Shown: piece by piece, positions 16,986 to 26,273 of the stretch
Position numbering within the stretch: position 1 is the first letter of the stretch
How the letters are laid out: every line of letters starts with the position of its first letter
From: Akkermansiaceae bacterium
GTDB taxonomy: Bacteria > Verrucomicrobiota > Verrucomicrobiia > Verrucomicrobiales > Akkermansiaceae
DNA: 64,000 bases
Reading direction: 5' to 3'
NCBI GenBank assembly: GCA_023301765.1
Contig: JALZUC010000022.1
Span: 1-64,000 of the forward strand
Program-made: the position numbers and the translations under genes
Notes under the pieces: model-generated
Database searches by the model: none
Seen by the model: the letters and a program-made list of their open reading frames with translations, nothing else
What the model was told of the DNA's origin: nothing

Positions 16986-17828
16986 ATGAAAAAGATTGCT
17001 GTTCTTGGTAGTGGATTGCTTGGCGGCTCGATCGCTCTGGCTGTTCAGAAGCGTATGGCAGATACTGCGGTTACCCTGTGGGGGCGCCGTGATGAGGCTA
17101 TCAGGGAGGCGCAGCAGCGAGGTATTAATGGTGCCACTACCGATATAGCGCAAGCTGTAGAAGGAGCTCAGCTCATCATTCTGGCATCACCAGTAGGGGC
17201 GATGTTACAGATTTTAGAATCTGCATCACTGGTAACTTCCTTAGCTGGCGTTATCATAACAGATGTGGGAAGTGTAAAACTTACTCCGCGTAATACACTG
17301 GGTGACGTAGTCGAAAAGTCAGGTGCGCTGTATATCGGCAGTCACCCTATGGCTGGCTCTGAGCAGACTGGTGTAGGCGCTGCATGTGAGAATTTATTTG
17401 TAGATGCCGCCTGCGTGATGACTAATGATTTTAACCACCCAGAATCGGATGTTGTGGAGTTACGTCAATTTTGGGAACAGCTAGGCTGCCGGTGTTACCT
17501 TACTACATCTGAAGATCATGATAGTGCAATGGCTCGGATTAGTCACTTACCCCACATGTTAGCTTCAGTGGGTGCTTTAGTAGGATTAAAGCATCCTGAT
17601 GATGCTGTGTTTGCTGGTAATGGTATGCGTGATACTACAAGAGTAGCATCAGGCCACCCCGGTATGTGGGCGGAAATTCTGCTGCGCAATAAAAAGGCAC
17701 TCAAAGAACCCATCGAAGAGACCATCACTCACTTGCGTGAAATGCTTGCTATGCTGGAAAATTCAAGCGAAGAAGATCTTATCAAAATACTTAACGATGC
17801 TAAGGTGTTACGAGATAATCTAACATAA
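16986..17828 (+). CDS. tyrA: Prephenate dehydrogenase
   Basis: Oxidative decarboxylation of prephenate to 4-hydroxyphenylpyruvate in tyrosine synthesis. The 280-aa protein has an N-terminal Rossmann fold (VLGSGLLGGSIALAV), the dinucleotide loop WGRRDEA, the catalytic region GSHPMAGSEQTGVGAA and RISHLPHMLA in the helical C-terminal domain. It has no fused chorismate mutase or ACT domain. It heads a run with aroA, cmk and plsC. Confidence 0.93.
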   Translation: MKKIAVLGSGLLGGSIALAVQKRMADTAVTLWGRRDEAIREAQQRGINGATTDIAQAVEGAQLIILASPVGAMLQILESASLVTSLAGVIITDVGSVKLTPRNTLGDVVEKSGALYIGSHPMAGSEQTGVGAACENLFVDAACVMTNDFNHPESDVVELRQFWEQLGCRCYLTTSEDHDSAMARISHLPHMLASVGALVGLKHPDDAVFAGNGMRDTTRVASGHPGMWAEILLRNKKALKEPIEETITHLREMLAMLENSSEEDLIKILNDAKVLRDNLT

Positions 17829-17905
17829 GCATCAAATGTAGCCTCATGATAATTCATATAAAGGCCTCAATGTTAAAATAAATTACCCTTTAAAAATCTA
17901 AGATA

Positions 17906-19228
17906 ATGTCAACCATTAAGATAAAGCCGATACAAAAAATTTGGGCGGAATTCGAAGTCCCCGGAGATAAAAGCATCTCGCACCGGGCGGCTATACTAGC
18001 GGGGCTCTCTAATGGTGCCTGCCAGATTGATAACTATCTTCCCAGTGAAGACTGTATCTGTACGCTAAATGCTATGGCGAGTCTTGGTGTAGAATATGAA
18101 GTTCTAGATTCGCTAGAAGGTTATGGCCCTACCTCATTAATTATCAGAGGTAAAAACATGCAACTTACCCAGCCAGTAGATGAAGTAGACTGTGGAAACT
18201 CTGGAACAGGTATGCGCCTCCTAGCTGGGCTACTAGCTGCACAGCCTTTTGAGTCTATCCTTACTGGTGATAGCTCACTCTGCTCACGGCCAATGGGGAG
18301 GATTACCACGCCACTTGAGCAGATGGGAGCTTCTATTAATACTGAGGGGGAAAAGCCTGGCTGTGCGCCACTGCGCATCAAAGGTGGAGAGCTGAAGCAG
18401 ATTACCTATGAGATGCCCGTGGCTAGTGCACAGGTAAAGAGTGCTATCCTTCTGGCAGGGCTCTTTACAGAAGGTGAGACTACTGTAGTTCAACCGAACG
18501 AAACGCGTGATCACACGGAGCGTATGTTCGCATTTTTTAAGATTCGTTCACAGCGTGAGGGGAATCATATTTCCGTTTATGGCGGGCAGACTCCTGAATC
18601 CCGTGATTTCCGTATTCCTGGTGATATTTCTTCTGCGGCATTCTGGATAGTGGCAGCGGCAAGTATGCCTGGCGCACACCTTCAAATTAAGAATGTAGGC
18701 CTGAATGCAACTCGAACAGCACTGCTTGACGTGCTCATCCGCATGGGCGCAAAGATCGAAACTGAAGTGCTTTCTGAGGAACATGGTGAACCATACGGAG
18801 ATATCAAGGTTACCGGGCAGGCATTACGTGGAACAGAAGTTCAAGCGGAAGAAATACCAAACCTTATCGATGAAATCCCTATCCTCGCTGTAGCTGGTGC
18901 TTTAGCCGAAGGAAGAACCGTTATCCGCAATGCTAAGGAACTACGGGTAAAAGAGAGCGATCGTATCGCTACCGTTGTCCATAATCTACTAGCCATGGGT
19001 GCAGTAGTTGAGGAATTCGAAGACGGTATGGAAATCACAGGAGGGAGCGCACTTCATGCTGCGAATCTAGACAGCTACGGTGATCACCGTATCGCCATGG
19101 CTTTTGCCATCGCAGGACTCTTTGCGGATGGTGAGACGATTATTAATAATACCGATTGTATAAATACATCTTATCCTGGCTTTGTAGATCACCTTGCCGC
19201 AATTAAAGCTGGCAAATCACCGGCCTAA
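17906..19228 (+). CDS. aroA: 3-phosphoshikimate 1-carboxyvinyltransferase (EPSP synthase)
   Basis: Joins phosphoenolpyruvate to shikimate 3-phosphate. The 440-aa protein has both family signatures: the glycine-rich GNSGTGMRLLAGLL and the C-terminal RVKESDRI. It also has VPGDKSISHRAAILAG near the N-terminus and SYGDHRIAMAFAIAG. The pathway link with tyrA 77 bp upstream is clear. GNSGTGMR carries Thr where class I enzymes have Ala (GNAGTxxR), so glyphosate sensitivity cannot be stated. Confidence 0.96.
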   Translation: MSTIKIKPIQKIWAEFEVPGDKSISHRAAILAGLSNGACQIDNYLPSEDCICTLNAMASLGVEYEVLDSLEGYGPTSLIIRGKNMQLTQPVDEVDCGNSGTGMRLLAGLLAAQPFESILTGDSSLCSRPMGRITTPLEQMGASINTEGEKPGCAPLRIKGGELKQITYEMPVASAQVKSAILLAGLFTEGETTVVQPNETRDHTERMFAFFKIRSQREGNHISVYGGQTPESRDFRIPGDISSAAFWIVAAASMPGAHLQIKNVGLNATRTALLDVLIRMGAKIETEVLSEEHGEPYGDIKVTGQALRGTEVQAEEIPNLIDEIPILAVAGALAEGRTVIRNAKELRVKESDRIATVVHNLLAMGAVVEEFEDGMEITGGSALHAANLDSYGDHRIAMAFAIAGLFADGETIINNTDCINTSYPGFVDHLAAIKAGKSPA

Positions 19229-19256
19229 TTTTCAACTTTGATTAACTATCTTATCT

Positions 19257-19913
19257 ATGTCTAATTCTCCATACGTTGCCGTTGCTATTGACGGCCCAGC
19301 CGCCTCTGGAAAAAGCACTGTAGCACGCCGCCTAGCACAGCGGTTAGGCCTTATTATGATTAACAGCGGTGCCATGTATCGTGCGATTGCTTGGTCTACA
19401 TTAGAGCGGGGGATCGATGCCTCTGACAGTGCAGCTGTAATTGCCATGTTAGATCTTATAGAAATTACCTGTGGCGTGGAGAATGCTACATCAACTATCC
19501 TCATAAATGGAGTAGATGCAGGAGATGCACTACGGGAGGATGCGGTGAACTCCCGTGTTTCAGCGGTAGCTGCTATTCCTGAAGTTCGTCACCTCCTTGT
19601 AGATAAACAACGTGAGTATCTTAAAATAGGTAGTCTTGTCATGGAAGGGCGTGATATAGGCTCTGTAGTCTTCCCTGACACCCCTTATAAAATTTATATA
19701 GACGCCTCTGAGGAAGTTCGTCTAGCTCGACGTTCTGCTGAAGGGCTTACAGACGAGGTAAGTAAACGTGACGAGGATGACAGTAAGAGAAAAACATCAC
19801 CTCTGATCGTGGCTGATGGCGCTACTGTAATTGATAGTTCAGAGATGGGTATCGATGATGTTGTAGAGGCCGCTTTACAGACTTTGTTGAATCAGGGGAT
19901 GATTATTAACTAA
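19257..19913 (+). CDS. cmk: Cytidylate kinase
   Basis: Phosphorylates CMP/dCMP with ATP. The 218-aa protein has the P-loop IDGPAASGKSTVARRLA, the NMP-binding INSGAMYRAIAW, MEGRDIGSVVFPD and the lid/Arg region RLARRSAEG. It follows aroA after 28 bp and precedes plsC by 15 bp. Confidence 0.95.
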   Translation: MSNSPYVAVAIDGPAASGKSTVARRLAQRLGLIMINSGAMYRAIAWSTLERGIDASDSAAVIAMLDLIEITCGVENATSTILINGVDAGDALREDAVNSRVSAVAAIPEVRHLLVDKQREYLKIGSLVMEGRDIGSVVFPDTPYKIYIDASEEVRLARRSAEGLTDEVSKRDEDDSKRKTSPLIVADGATVIDSSEMGIDDVVEAALQTLLNQGMIIN

Positions 19914-19928
19914 CTTATAATAAAAGAA

Positions 19929-20540
19929 ATGAAGACAGTTTATTGGTTTTTTCAGAGTTTATGGCAAAAATGTTTTATCGCATTTTTCTCGTATAGAGTG
20001 ATTGGGAAAGAAAAACTCATTACAGATGGCTCCGTACTTGTAGCCTCAAATCACGAGAGCTATCTGGACCCTCCATTAGTAGGTATAGCTTATGATAAAG
20101 CAGTCTACTACCTTGCGCGTAAAACCCTTTTCCGTGGTTTTGGTGCCTGGCTTTACCCTAGGCTTAATTCTATCCCTGTAGACCAAGAGCGTCCAGATAT
20201 GACGAGTTTGAAAACTATTATCAAACTACTCAAAAATGGTGAACAAGTTGTTATTTTCCCAGAAGGCGCAAGAACCCTCACCGGCGAGCTTCAGAAGGCG
20301 CAGCCTGGCACTGGGCTTATAGTGGCCAAAAGTAAAACAGTGGTACAGCCAGTTCGTATTTTTGGCGCACGTGAGGCTTTACCTCGAGGTTCCAATAAAA
20401 TGAAGTTTTGCCCCATTACCCTCGTCGTAGGTGATCCGATAACATTTTCAGAGGAAGAGCTAAATGCTAAAGGTCGAGACGAATACCAGCAAATTTCAGA
20501 TAGAATTATGTCTGAGATTGCAAAGCTCAAAATGGAATAA
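19929..20540 (+). CDS. plsC: 1-acyl-sn-glycerol-3-phosphate acyltransferase
   Basis: Acylates lysophosphatidic acid at the membrane surface. The 203-aa protein has the acyltransferase motifs NHESYLDP (HxxxxD), NSIPVDQERPD, FPEGARTLTGEL and the later VQPVRIFGA. It is short, as usual for single-domain PlsC, with one N-terminal hydrophobic stretch. The cmk-plsC order is common in several phyla. Confidence 0.92.
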   Translation: MKTVYWFFQSLWQKCFIAFFSYRVIGKEKLITDGSVLVASNHESYLDPPLVGIAYDKAVYYLARKTLFRGFGAWLYPRLNSIPVDQERPDMTSLKTIIKLLKNGEQVVIFPEGARTLTGELQKAQPGTGLIVAKSKTVVQPVRIFGAREALPRGSNKMKFCPITLVVGDPITFSEEELNAKGRDEYQQISDRIMSEIAKLKME

Positions 20541-20727
20541 GCCCATAGAGGTGGATATAACTTTTACTGTTTAAGTAATTTTCAGGTTAATTGATTAAAA
20601 TCAACTGCCACTTTGTTAAACTAGTAGTTAGATTCCCACTCCTATCTGTGGCCATTGGCAAAGTACGTTAATTAGGCTTGTATCATGTAAATAGTGTAAT
20701 CGAGCTTTATGGTGCTCAGGGCTGCCA

Positions 20728-21126
20728 TTATTTGCGCAGATTACACCAAGGCTCTTCATCAAAGACGTCTACGAGTTCGTAGCCCTCTGTCCCCACACAT
20801 GGCCCAAGGGTAACCATAAGGTGGGCTGGCACATCACCTATATTAAATGTGGCGTGCACTTGATCTTTTCCCACAAAGACAGCGTCACCTGGGCCAAGGA
20901 TTTTTTTTTCATCACCTATCCACTGCTCGATGCTACCTGATATACAGGCGATGACCTCTTCTTGATCTGGGTGTTTATGAAAATCATGTCCCTTTCCAGG
21001 GAACAGTTCAATATCGATTACTGTGAGGTGCTCACTGCCTGTAGCAGGTGGGCGGCTTAACCAAGTAAGCTTTCCCCAGTCGAGTTCATCAGTGGGCGTG
21101 ATAGATTTTAGAATGAATTTGCTCAT
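20728..21126 (-). CDS. Single-domain cupin protein
   Basis: A 132-aa small beta-barrel protein with the cupin metal-site motifs FPGKGHDFHKHPDQEEVIAC (His/His/Glu) and GPGDAVFVGKDQVHATFNIG (His). Cupins of this size include isomerases, dioxygenases and sugar-binding regulators, so the substrate cannot be told. It is monocistronic, with tRNA-Sec upstream on the same strand. Confidence 0.82.
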   Translation of the reverse strand: MSKFILKSITPTDELDWGKLTWLSRPPATGSEHLTVIDIELFPGKGHDFHKHPDQEEVIACISGSIEQWIGDEKKILGPGDAVFVGKDQVHATFNIGDVPAHLMVTLGPCVGTEGYELVDVFDEEPWCNLRK

Positions 21127-21276
21127 AATTTATAAAACGAGTGCTGTGTGGATACTACATAGTTAATAATGCAGCTCAACCTCACGTAGGGAAGCAGATA
21201 AACTATGAAAACTCTTAAACTCATGAAAACCCACGCTACACTGTAAGGTGGAGAGTAACACGGCAACATAGAAAAA

Positions 21277-21371
21277 TGGCGGAGAGGGAAGGAATTGAAC
21301 CAACCAGAGACCATAACAGCCTCTCAACGGTTTTGAAGACCGCGGCGACCACCAGGCACGCTTCACTCTCC
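21277..21371 (-). tRNA. selC: tRNA-Sec (anticodon UCA)
   Basis: The minus strand folds as a 95-nt class II tRNA ending in an encoded GCCA, the same length as the E. coli selenocysteine tRNA. The anticodon loop CTTCAAA (anticodon TCA) closes on GCGGT/ACCGT, and a 6-bp variable arm forms (AGAGGC/GTCTCT). The acceptor GGAGAG/CTCTCC pairs well. Position 7 is mismatched (T with C), and the T-stem GTTGG/CCTTC has two T-T mismatches, so the 3' half is atypical. The 3' side is one base shorter than 8+5 pairing needs. Confidence 0.82.
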
Positions 21372-21514
21372 TATGAATAATAAATATTGTGGATGCAAGC
21401 TACTCAGGTGAGACCACTTGTCAATGGATGAACGAATATTCCTGCTAGTTTTGACTAATGCAGTAGGCACTACTGAAAGTGTGCGGCTGATATCGAGTAT
21501 GGGCAAAAATAAAG

Positions 21515-21586
21515 TAGCCCTACCAGGACTCGAACCTGGAAATACGGAATCAAAATCCGGTGTGTTACCAATTACACTATAGGGCT
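21515..21586 (-). tRNA. tRNA-Gln (anticodon UUG)
   Basis: The minus strand gives a complete cloverleaf: acceptor AGCCCTA/TAGGGCT, D-arm with TGGTAACA, anticodon loop TTTTGAT (anticodon TTG), T-arm CCAGG/CCTGG around TTCGAGT, and discriminator A. CCA is not encoded. It lies 143 bp from tRNA-Sec on the same strand. Confidence 0.95.
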
Positions 21587-21933
21587 TTTTCGCTGATGCG
21601 GTCACGAGGCGAACTACAAGCTGGTAGGCGTATGTAAAATACTAACTCGTGACGGCGGAGTCTCTACGCTACGCAATTATTCTTTGCAATAGCGAAATTA
21701 ATAAAAAATGATATTTTGAGTATTTCCCTGAGCCGTATAATACTCAACCTACTTATTATCAATACAGTAGTTGGTTACCGGTGTTTTTATTTAGATATGC
21801 TTACTATCGATAAGAAGAAAGGCGTGACAAGGGTGAGGGTGTTCTCTATGTATAGCGCGGCTCAGGTATCTCTCTACTTCACCATAGGTGACAAATGAGA
21901 ATTATATGGCCCATTTAATTTCTACTATTCATC
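21587..21933. other. Intergenic region, 347 bp
   Basis: Separates tRNA-Gln from the divergent polysaccharide deacetylase and so should hold both promoters. I see no convincing gene, strong hairpin or repeat. The 60-codon frame at 21716-21898 has no recognisable protein character. Confidence 0.5.
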
Positions 21934-22773
21934 ATGATTTTTAAAACACCTCTCATGTTTGTCCTTTGTTCTGCAACAACGGTTCTTATCGCTTGTTCAG
22001 CGAAAGATAAGGAACCAAAGAAAACGGTGGTAGAACCCGTCACAAAAACAACTACGCAGAATAGCCCAAGCTACAGCACACCTACTCTGCGTGCCCCTGC
22101 GTTAAAAAACCCTGATGTAAATCTACCCGTCACTGGAGCTAGAGCCTCTGGGCTGACTTATTCACGTGTGCGCACGAATTTACCATACATCGCCATGACT
22201 TACGATGATGGCCCTCATCCGCAGAATACTCCACGGCTGCTAGATATACTTCGTAAGCGTAATATTAAGGCTACTTTCTATGTAATTGGGCGTAGTGTAA
22301 ATCTTTACCCACAGTTGACGCGCAGAATAGTAGCGGAGGGACATGAGATTGGTAATCATACATGGACGCACCCTAATCTTAAGACACTCAGTAATGCTGA
22401 TGTTCGTAAGGAGCTCAACAGCACGCGTGACATCATAGTCTCCACATGTGGAGTAAAACCTCGCACGATGCGGCCGCCATACGGAGCTTTACGCCAGGAC
22501 CAACGTGCGTGGATTTATAAGGAGTATGGTTACCCTACAATTCTATGGAGTGTAGACCCAGAGGACTGGAAGCGCCCGGGTGTATCTGTAGTTACCTCAC
22601 GCATAGTAAATAATACCCGTAACGGTGGTATCGTTCTAGCTCATGACCTCCACAAGCCTACCATCGATGCTATGCCAGGGACCCTTGACGGCTTATTAAG
22701 AAAAGGTTTTAAATTTGTAACGATCTCACAGCTTCTTGCACTCAGCCCATCTACAGCTGCTACAAACCCATAG
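21934..22773 (+). CDS. Polysaccharide deacetylase lipoprotein (NodB homology domain)
   Basis: Removes acetyl groups from peptidoglycan or another N-acetylated glycan. The 279-aa protein has a lipobox signal (VLIAC, Cys21), a Pro/Thr-rich linker and a NodB domain: TYDDGPHP (catalytic Asp and metal Asp), HTWTHPNL (metal His pair), RPPYGALR, DPEDWKRPG, and IVLAHD with the last His. Full length and intact. It probably acts in the periplasm at a membrane anchor, near several other peptidoglycan enzymes downstream. Confidence 0.92.
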   Translation: MIFKTPLMFVLCSATTVLIACSAKDKEPKKTVVEPVTKTTTQNSPSYSTPTLRAPALKNPDVNLPVTGARASGLTYSRVRTNLPYIAMTYDDGPHPQNTPRLLDILRKRNIKATFYVIGRSVNLYPQLTRRIVAEGHEIGNHTWTHPNLKTLSNADVRKELNSTRDIIVSTCGVKPRTMRPPYGALRQDQRAWIYKEYGYPTILWSVDPEDWKRPGVSVVTSRIVNNTRNGGIVLAHDLHKPTIDAMPGTLDGLLRKGFKFVTISQLLALSPSTAATNP

Positions 22774-22841
22774 GATTAGTAGCGAACTTAATATCAGCAA
22801 CAGCTAGTTTGACTTGATTTAGGTATATCTAATTGAATTCT

Positions 22842-24563
22842 ATGTTCGGCGAAGAGTATTTCAAAACACGCAAGCGTCTTACCAGCGTAGTTTTGCGCGT
22901 TCTTGAATTAGCGGACAAAACTGGGGCAGATAAGACGCCTCTGCTCGAAAATGATATTACCAATGGCCTGAGTAATCCTTTTTTGTTTGTGCTCTGTGGT
23001 GAGGTTAATGCCGGTAAATCGACATTACTTAACGGCCTCTTTGGTGAAGTATTCTGCAAAACCAATGTTTTACCAGAGACGGATCGCGTGCATTGGTACC
23101 GGTATAACGAAAAGAACTACAATAAGGAAATAACCCCTATCCTAGAGGAGCGTTATCGGCCTATCGAATTTCTGATGGATTTTAACCTCGTGGATACACC
23201 GGGGACTAACTCTGTAGTTGAAGGGCATGAGAAAATAACAGCTCGTTTTCTTCCTGTTTCAGACCTCATTATGTGGGTGTTTCCTGCGAGTAATCCATGG
23301 GGAGCGTCGACTTGGGATTTTATTCAGAATCAGAATGAAGAGATGCTTAGTAAGTCTATCTTCATCGTCCAGCAGGCTGATCTTCGCGATGAGGAGGATC
23401 TTGACGTCATTCTGCGGCACATAGCTGACCTTGCAAATAAGCGTATAGGTATGGTGCCACCTATTTTTCCTGTTTCAGCAAAATTAGCACTACACGCAAA
23501 AACTGAAACTCCGTTTGATGAAGCTCTTTGGCAAATCAGTGGATATCCAGCACTTGAGAAGCATATTTCTGGTGTTGTGACAGATTCTCCATTCCGGCAT
23601 AAGACGTTAGGAAATGCCCGTCATGCCGCCGCCATGGTTTTACGTAATATTGAGGGTATGGTGGAGCTACGCACTCAGCTACTCGATAAAAATGAATATT
23701 TTTTACGTGAAATAGAAGCTGAAATAGATCAAGAGCGGGAAAATAAATCAGTTGATTTTGTAGGTCGATTCACTGGCATGCGTGAGGTTTTTGTCGCCCA
23801 GAGCGAGGAAATTAAATCACTAGTCAGTAAAAAGCTCTCTGTTATACCTACGCTGAAGAGTTTTTTCTCTACTGAAAATATACCAAAGCTGATTGAGTCC
23901 TCTCTGGTGGATTCAGTTAAGCATGCTGTTGAAAACCAGGCACTCCACGATGGTGAATACTTAGAGGCGGAGTGCTACAGACACTGGGAGGGTATACGGC
24001 CACGCGTGAGAGAGAAATTAGCTATTGAGCTGGGCAGCTTTCAAGAGGCTGCATCAGGATTCAGTAATACTCGGCAGCGTTTTATCAAACGTATTGGCAG
24101 AGCGTCACGGCAGGCCGTTGTTGATCTTAAAATTCGTGTTGGCATTGATATGCAGCTTGCTGAGAGGCGTAGACAGCTCAAGAGGTGGCTCTATGGTATC
24201 CTAGTTTGCCTTATACTAGCTGGTACTTCAGGAGGTTTGAAAATCACTGTAGCACCTTATCTAGCACTTGCATTTTTGACACTGGCGGTAATTTTTGCTG
24301 CTGTATTTATCATTCTTACATTTTCTACGCGCGCGGGTATACAGACCTCGCTGAGTGAGATGCTGGGTGGTGCATGCACTCCATTTGCGGATGCCCTAGA
24401 GGATGATTACAGAGATGGTGTCAGGGATTTTTATATCGAATATGGAAGTTTGCTAAAGAGTATACGCAGTTATATCTCTGACGCGAAATTAGAACTTCAA
24501 CCAAACCTCGAGCAATGGAACGGTCTTTTCCTCGAGCTTAAAGAGATAGAACAAGATTTATGA
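22842..24563 (+). CDS. Dynamin-like GTPase, membrane-associated
   Basis: A 573-aa protein from the ATG at 22842; a TTG three codons upstream is an alternative. The GTPase domain has G1 [15 protein letters not shown]3 VDTPGTNS and a G4 candidate VQQADLRDE in place of the usual N/TKxD. A long helical stalk with charged coiled-coil segments follows, then two transmembrane helices at about residues 448-500. The layout resembles bacterial dynamin-like proteins and the YfjP/YeeP-like GTPases involved in membrane remodelling. It overlaps the downstream methyltransferase gene by 4 bp (ATGA). Confidence 0.85.
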   Translation: MFGEEYFKTRKRLTSVVLRVLELADKTGADKTPLLENDITNGLSNPFLFVLCGEVNAGKSTLLNGLFGEVFCKTNVLPETDRVHWYRYNEKNYNKEITPILEERYRPIEFLMDFNLVDTPGTNSVVEGHEKITARFLPVSDLIMWVFPASNPWGASTWDFIQNQNEEMLSKSIFIVQQADLRDEEDLDVILRHIADLANKRIGMVPPIFPVSAKLALHAKTETPFDEALWQISGYPALEKHISGVVTDSPFRHKTLGNARHAAAMVLRNIEGMVELRTQLLDKNEYFLREIEAEIDQERENKSVDFVGRFTGMREVFVAQSEEIKSLVSKKLSVIPTLKSFFSTENIPKLIESSLVDSVKHAVENQALHDGEYLEAECYRHWEGIRPRVREKLAIELGSFQEAASGFSNTRQRFIKRIGRASRQAVVDLKIRVGIDMQLAERRRQLKRWLYGILVCLILAGTSGGLKITVAPYLALAFLTLAVIFAAVFIILTFSTRAGIQTSLSEMLGGACTPFADALEDDYRDGVRDFYIEYGSLLKSIRSYISDAKLELQPNLEQWNGLFLELKEIEQDL

Positions 24564-25189
24564 GGCGTAAAGGAAGAGAAGGTGAAGCACGTGAAAATAA
24601 GCACGTAAGAAGAAATGATTCACAATCGAGCCGTGGAAGAGCCCGTGGAGGTGGGCCAGAGCGTCCACAAGGGAAATCTAAGAGAGTGCGCCCAGAGGAA
24701 GACCTTTATGAACTCATAGCAGATGAGGAAGCGCCGCTACTTCTCATACTAGATTGCGTGCAAGACCCTCATAATTTAGGGGCAATTCTGCGTACTGCAG
24801 ATGGTGCGGGTGTTACTGCTGTGGTTGCACCTAAAGATAAGTCAGCAAGTATTACCGATACCGTTCGCCGAATTTCCGTAGGTGCTTCTGAGCACGTGCC
24901 CTTCATTCAAGTAACTAATCTCGCGCGGACGATGCGTAAACTTCAGGAAGAAGGAGTGTGGCTAGTAGGTACTAGTGATGCAGGGGAAAGCACTCTTTAT
25001 CAATCTAAGCTTACAGGCCCAATGGGTATCGTAATGGGCGCTGAAGGTGATGGTATGAGGCGCCTCACAGAAGATAGCTGTGATTTCCTTATTCAAATCC
25101 CAATGGCTGGAAGTGTAGCTTGCTTAAATGTAAGTGTAGCAACTGCAGTCTGCCTATATGAAGCCGTTAGACAGCGTAGTCTAAGCTAA
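24560..25189 (+). CDS. TrmH/SpoU-family RNA 2'-O-methyltransferase (RlmB-like)
   Basis: Methylates a ribose 2'-OH in rRNA or tRNA using S-adenosylmethionine. The 209-aa protein has SPOUT motifs 1-3: [32 protein letters not shown] and [20 protein letters not shown]. Instead of the usual N-terminal substrate-binding domain it has about 45 Arg/Gly-rich residues, which could bind RNA non-specifically. The exact target (RlmB G2251 or another) cannot be settled. Translationally coupled to the dynamin-like gene. Confidence 0.9.
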   Translation: MRRKGREGEARENKHVRRNDSQSSRGRARGGGPERPQGKSKRVRPEEDLYELIADEEAPLLLILDCVQDPHNLGAILRTADGAGVTAVVAPKDKSASITDTVRRISVGASEHVPFIQVTNLARTMRKLQEEGVWLVGTSDAGESTLYQSKLTGPMGIVMGAEGDGMRRLTEDSCDFLIQIPMAGSVACLNVSVATAVCLYEAVRQRSLS

Positions 25190-25204
25190 TAAAAGGCTAG
25201 GGGG

Positions 25205-25810
25205 CTACTCTACAATAACTGGTGTGCCATGACTGGCGTGCTCAAAGAACTTAGCCGCCATAAACTCAGGTAGCCGCACACAGCCATGTGAGGCTGCGTA
25301 TCCAGGCAGGTAGCCTGTGTGCATACCAATAGCACCGTTAAAACGAAGAAAATTAGGCATAGGAGCGTGGACAAATACTTCACCTGGACCAGCACGGTGC
25401 TTGCGAGTGTCTGCATCTTTATTGATCACTTCACCCGTAGCGCGATTTTTAATCACTCCGTAGAGAGATGATGCGTGATTTTTACTTTTCTGTGTGACTT
25501 TAAAATTCCCGCGAGGTGTGCCATGTGATTCGTCACCAGATGAGATAGGGCTCATGCCCACGAGTTTACCTCCCTTATAAAAGTAAGCCTTTTGTTCTGC
25601 ACGGACGATACGTATTTTAGCTGTTCCTTGCACGTCATCACCGTCCCAGTATCCTTGCGGACTATACCCAGGAGTATTACCTTGAGCTGTGGCTCCAGTG
25701 CCATAGCCGGCAAGATATTGGCTACTTCCACCCGTGGATGGAACACACTGGATAAGAGAGCTAAGTGTGAGGGCCGTGAGTGTAAATCTGAATACAGTAG
25801 AGAATTTCAT
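25205..25810 (-). CDS. L,D-transpeptidase lipoprotein (YkuD)
   Basis: Forms 3-3 peptidoglycan cross-links or attaches proteins to the wall. The start at 25810 gives a lipobox signal (MKFSTVFRFTLTALTLSS, then LIQC, Cys22); a longer frame to 25891 would bury it. The YkuD core has SHGTPRGNFKVTQKSKNHAS, NGAIGMHTGYLP and the catalytic SHGCVRLP. 201 aa. Convergent with the methyltransferase (15 bp). It is one of three such enzymes between 25205 and 29741. Confidence 0.9.
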   Translation of the reverse strand: MKFSTVFRFTLTALTLSSLIQCVPSTGGSSQYLAGYGTGATAQGNTPGYSPQGYWDGDDVQGTAKIRIVRAEQKAYFYKGGKLVGMSPISSGDESHGTPRGNFKVTQKSKNHASSLYGVIKNRATGEVINKDADTRKHRAGPGEVFVHAPMPNFLRFNGAIGMHTGYLPGYAASHGCVRLPEFMAAKFFEHASHGTPVIVE

Positions 25811-26017
25811 AATACTTTGCTGAAGGGCTAATATACTTGTGATTATCCATTGTCTAGGTGCTGCGGTCAAGTGGCGTTCCATAGTCATCAAGAAATGTTT
25901 ATGATGTAGAATATTAGTGGCTAGATCTTTCGTGCTTGTGTGAAGTAGAATCCAGCGTTACCGATCTCAGCGACTGTGTTTTCACACTAAGCTATAACAA
26001 TTTAAATTTCCCCTATC

Positions 26018-26257
26018 ATGCCTAACTACGATTACCGTTGTCAGAAATGCGATACTGTCTTTGAAGTTTTTCAAAAGATGAGTGATCAAAAGTTAGAGAC
26101 TTGCCCAGATCAGTCTTGTGCTGGCCAAGTGAAGCGTCTTCTAGGCACAGGTTCCGGTGTGATCTTTAAGGGGACCGGATTTTATCAAACTGACTACCGG
26201 AGTGATTCCTATAAAAAAGGAGCGAGTAAAGATAGTGGCAACAGTAAAAAAGACTAA
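26018..26257 (+). CDS. FmdB-family zinc ribbon protein
   Basis: A 79-aa protein starting MPNYDYRCQKC. Two Cys pairs (CQKC, CPDQSC) make a zinc ribbon, followed by the family motif VKRLLGTGSGVIFKGTGFY and a Lys/Ser-rich tail. The family is widespread and was named after a putative regulator of formamidase, but its role is unknown. It stands alone, 16 bp convergent from the next gene. Confidence 0.88.
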   Translation: MPNYDYRCQKCDTVFEVFQKMSDQKLETCPDQSCAGQVKRLLGTGSGVIFKGTGFYQTDYRSDSYKKGASKDSGNSKKD

Positions 26258-26273
26258 GAGTAGATAGTCTATG

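Noticed and set aside
21716-21898. A 60-codon frame between tRNA-Gln and the deacetylase gene
   Set aside because: No recognisable character; the start is an ATA-rich hydrophobic stretch without a clear signal sequence.
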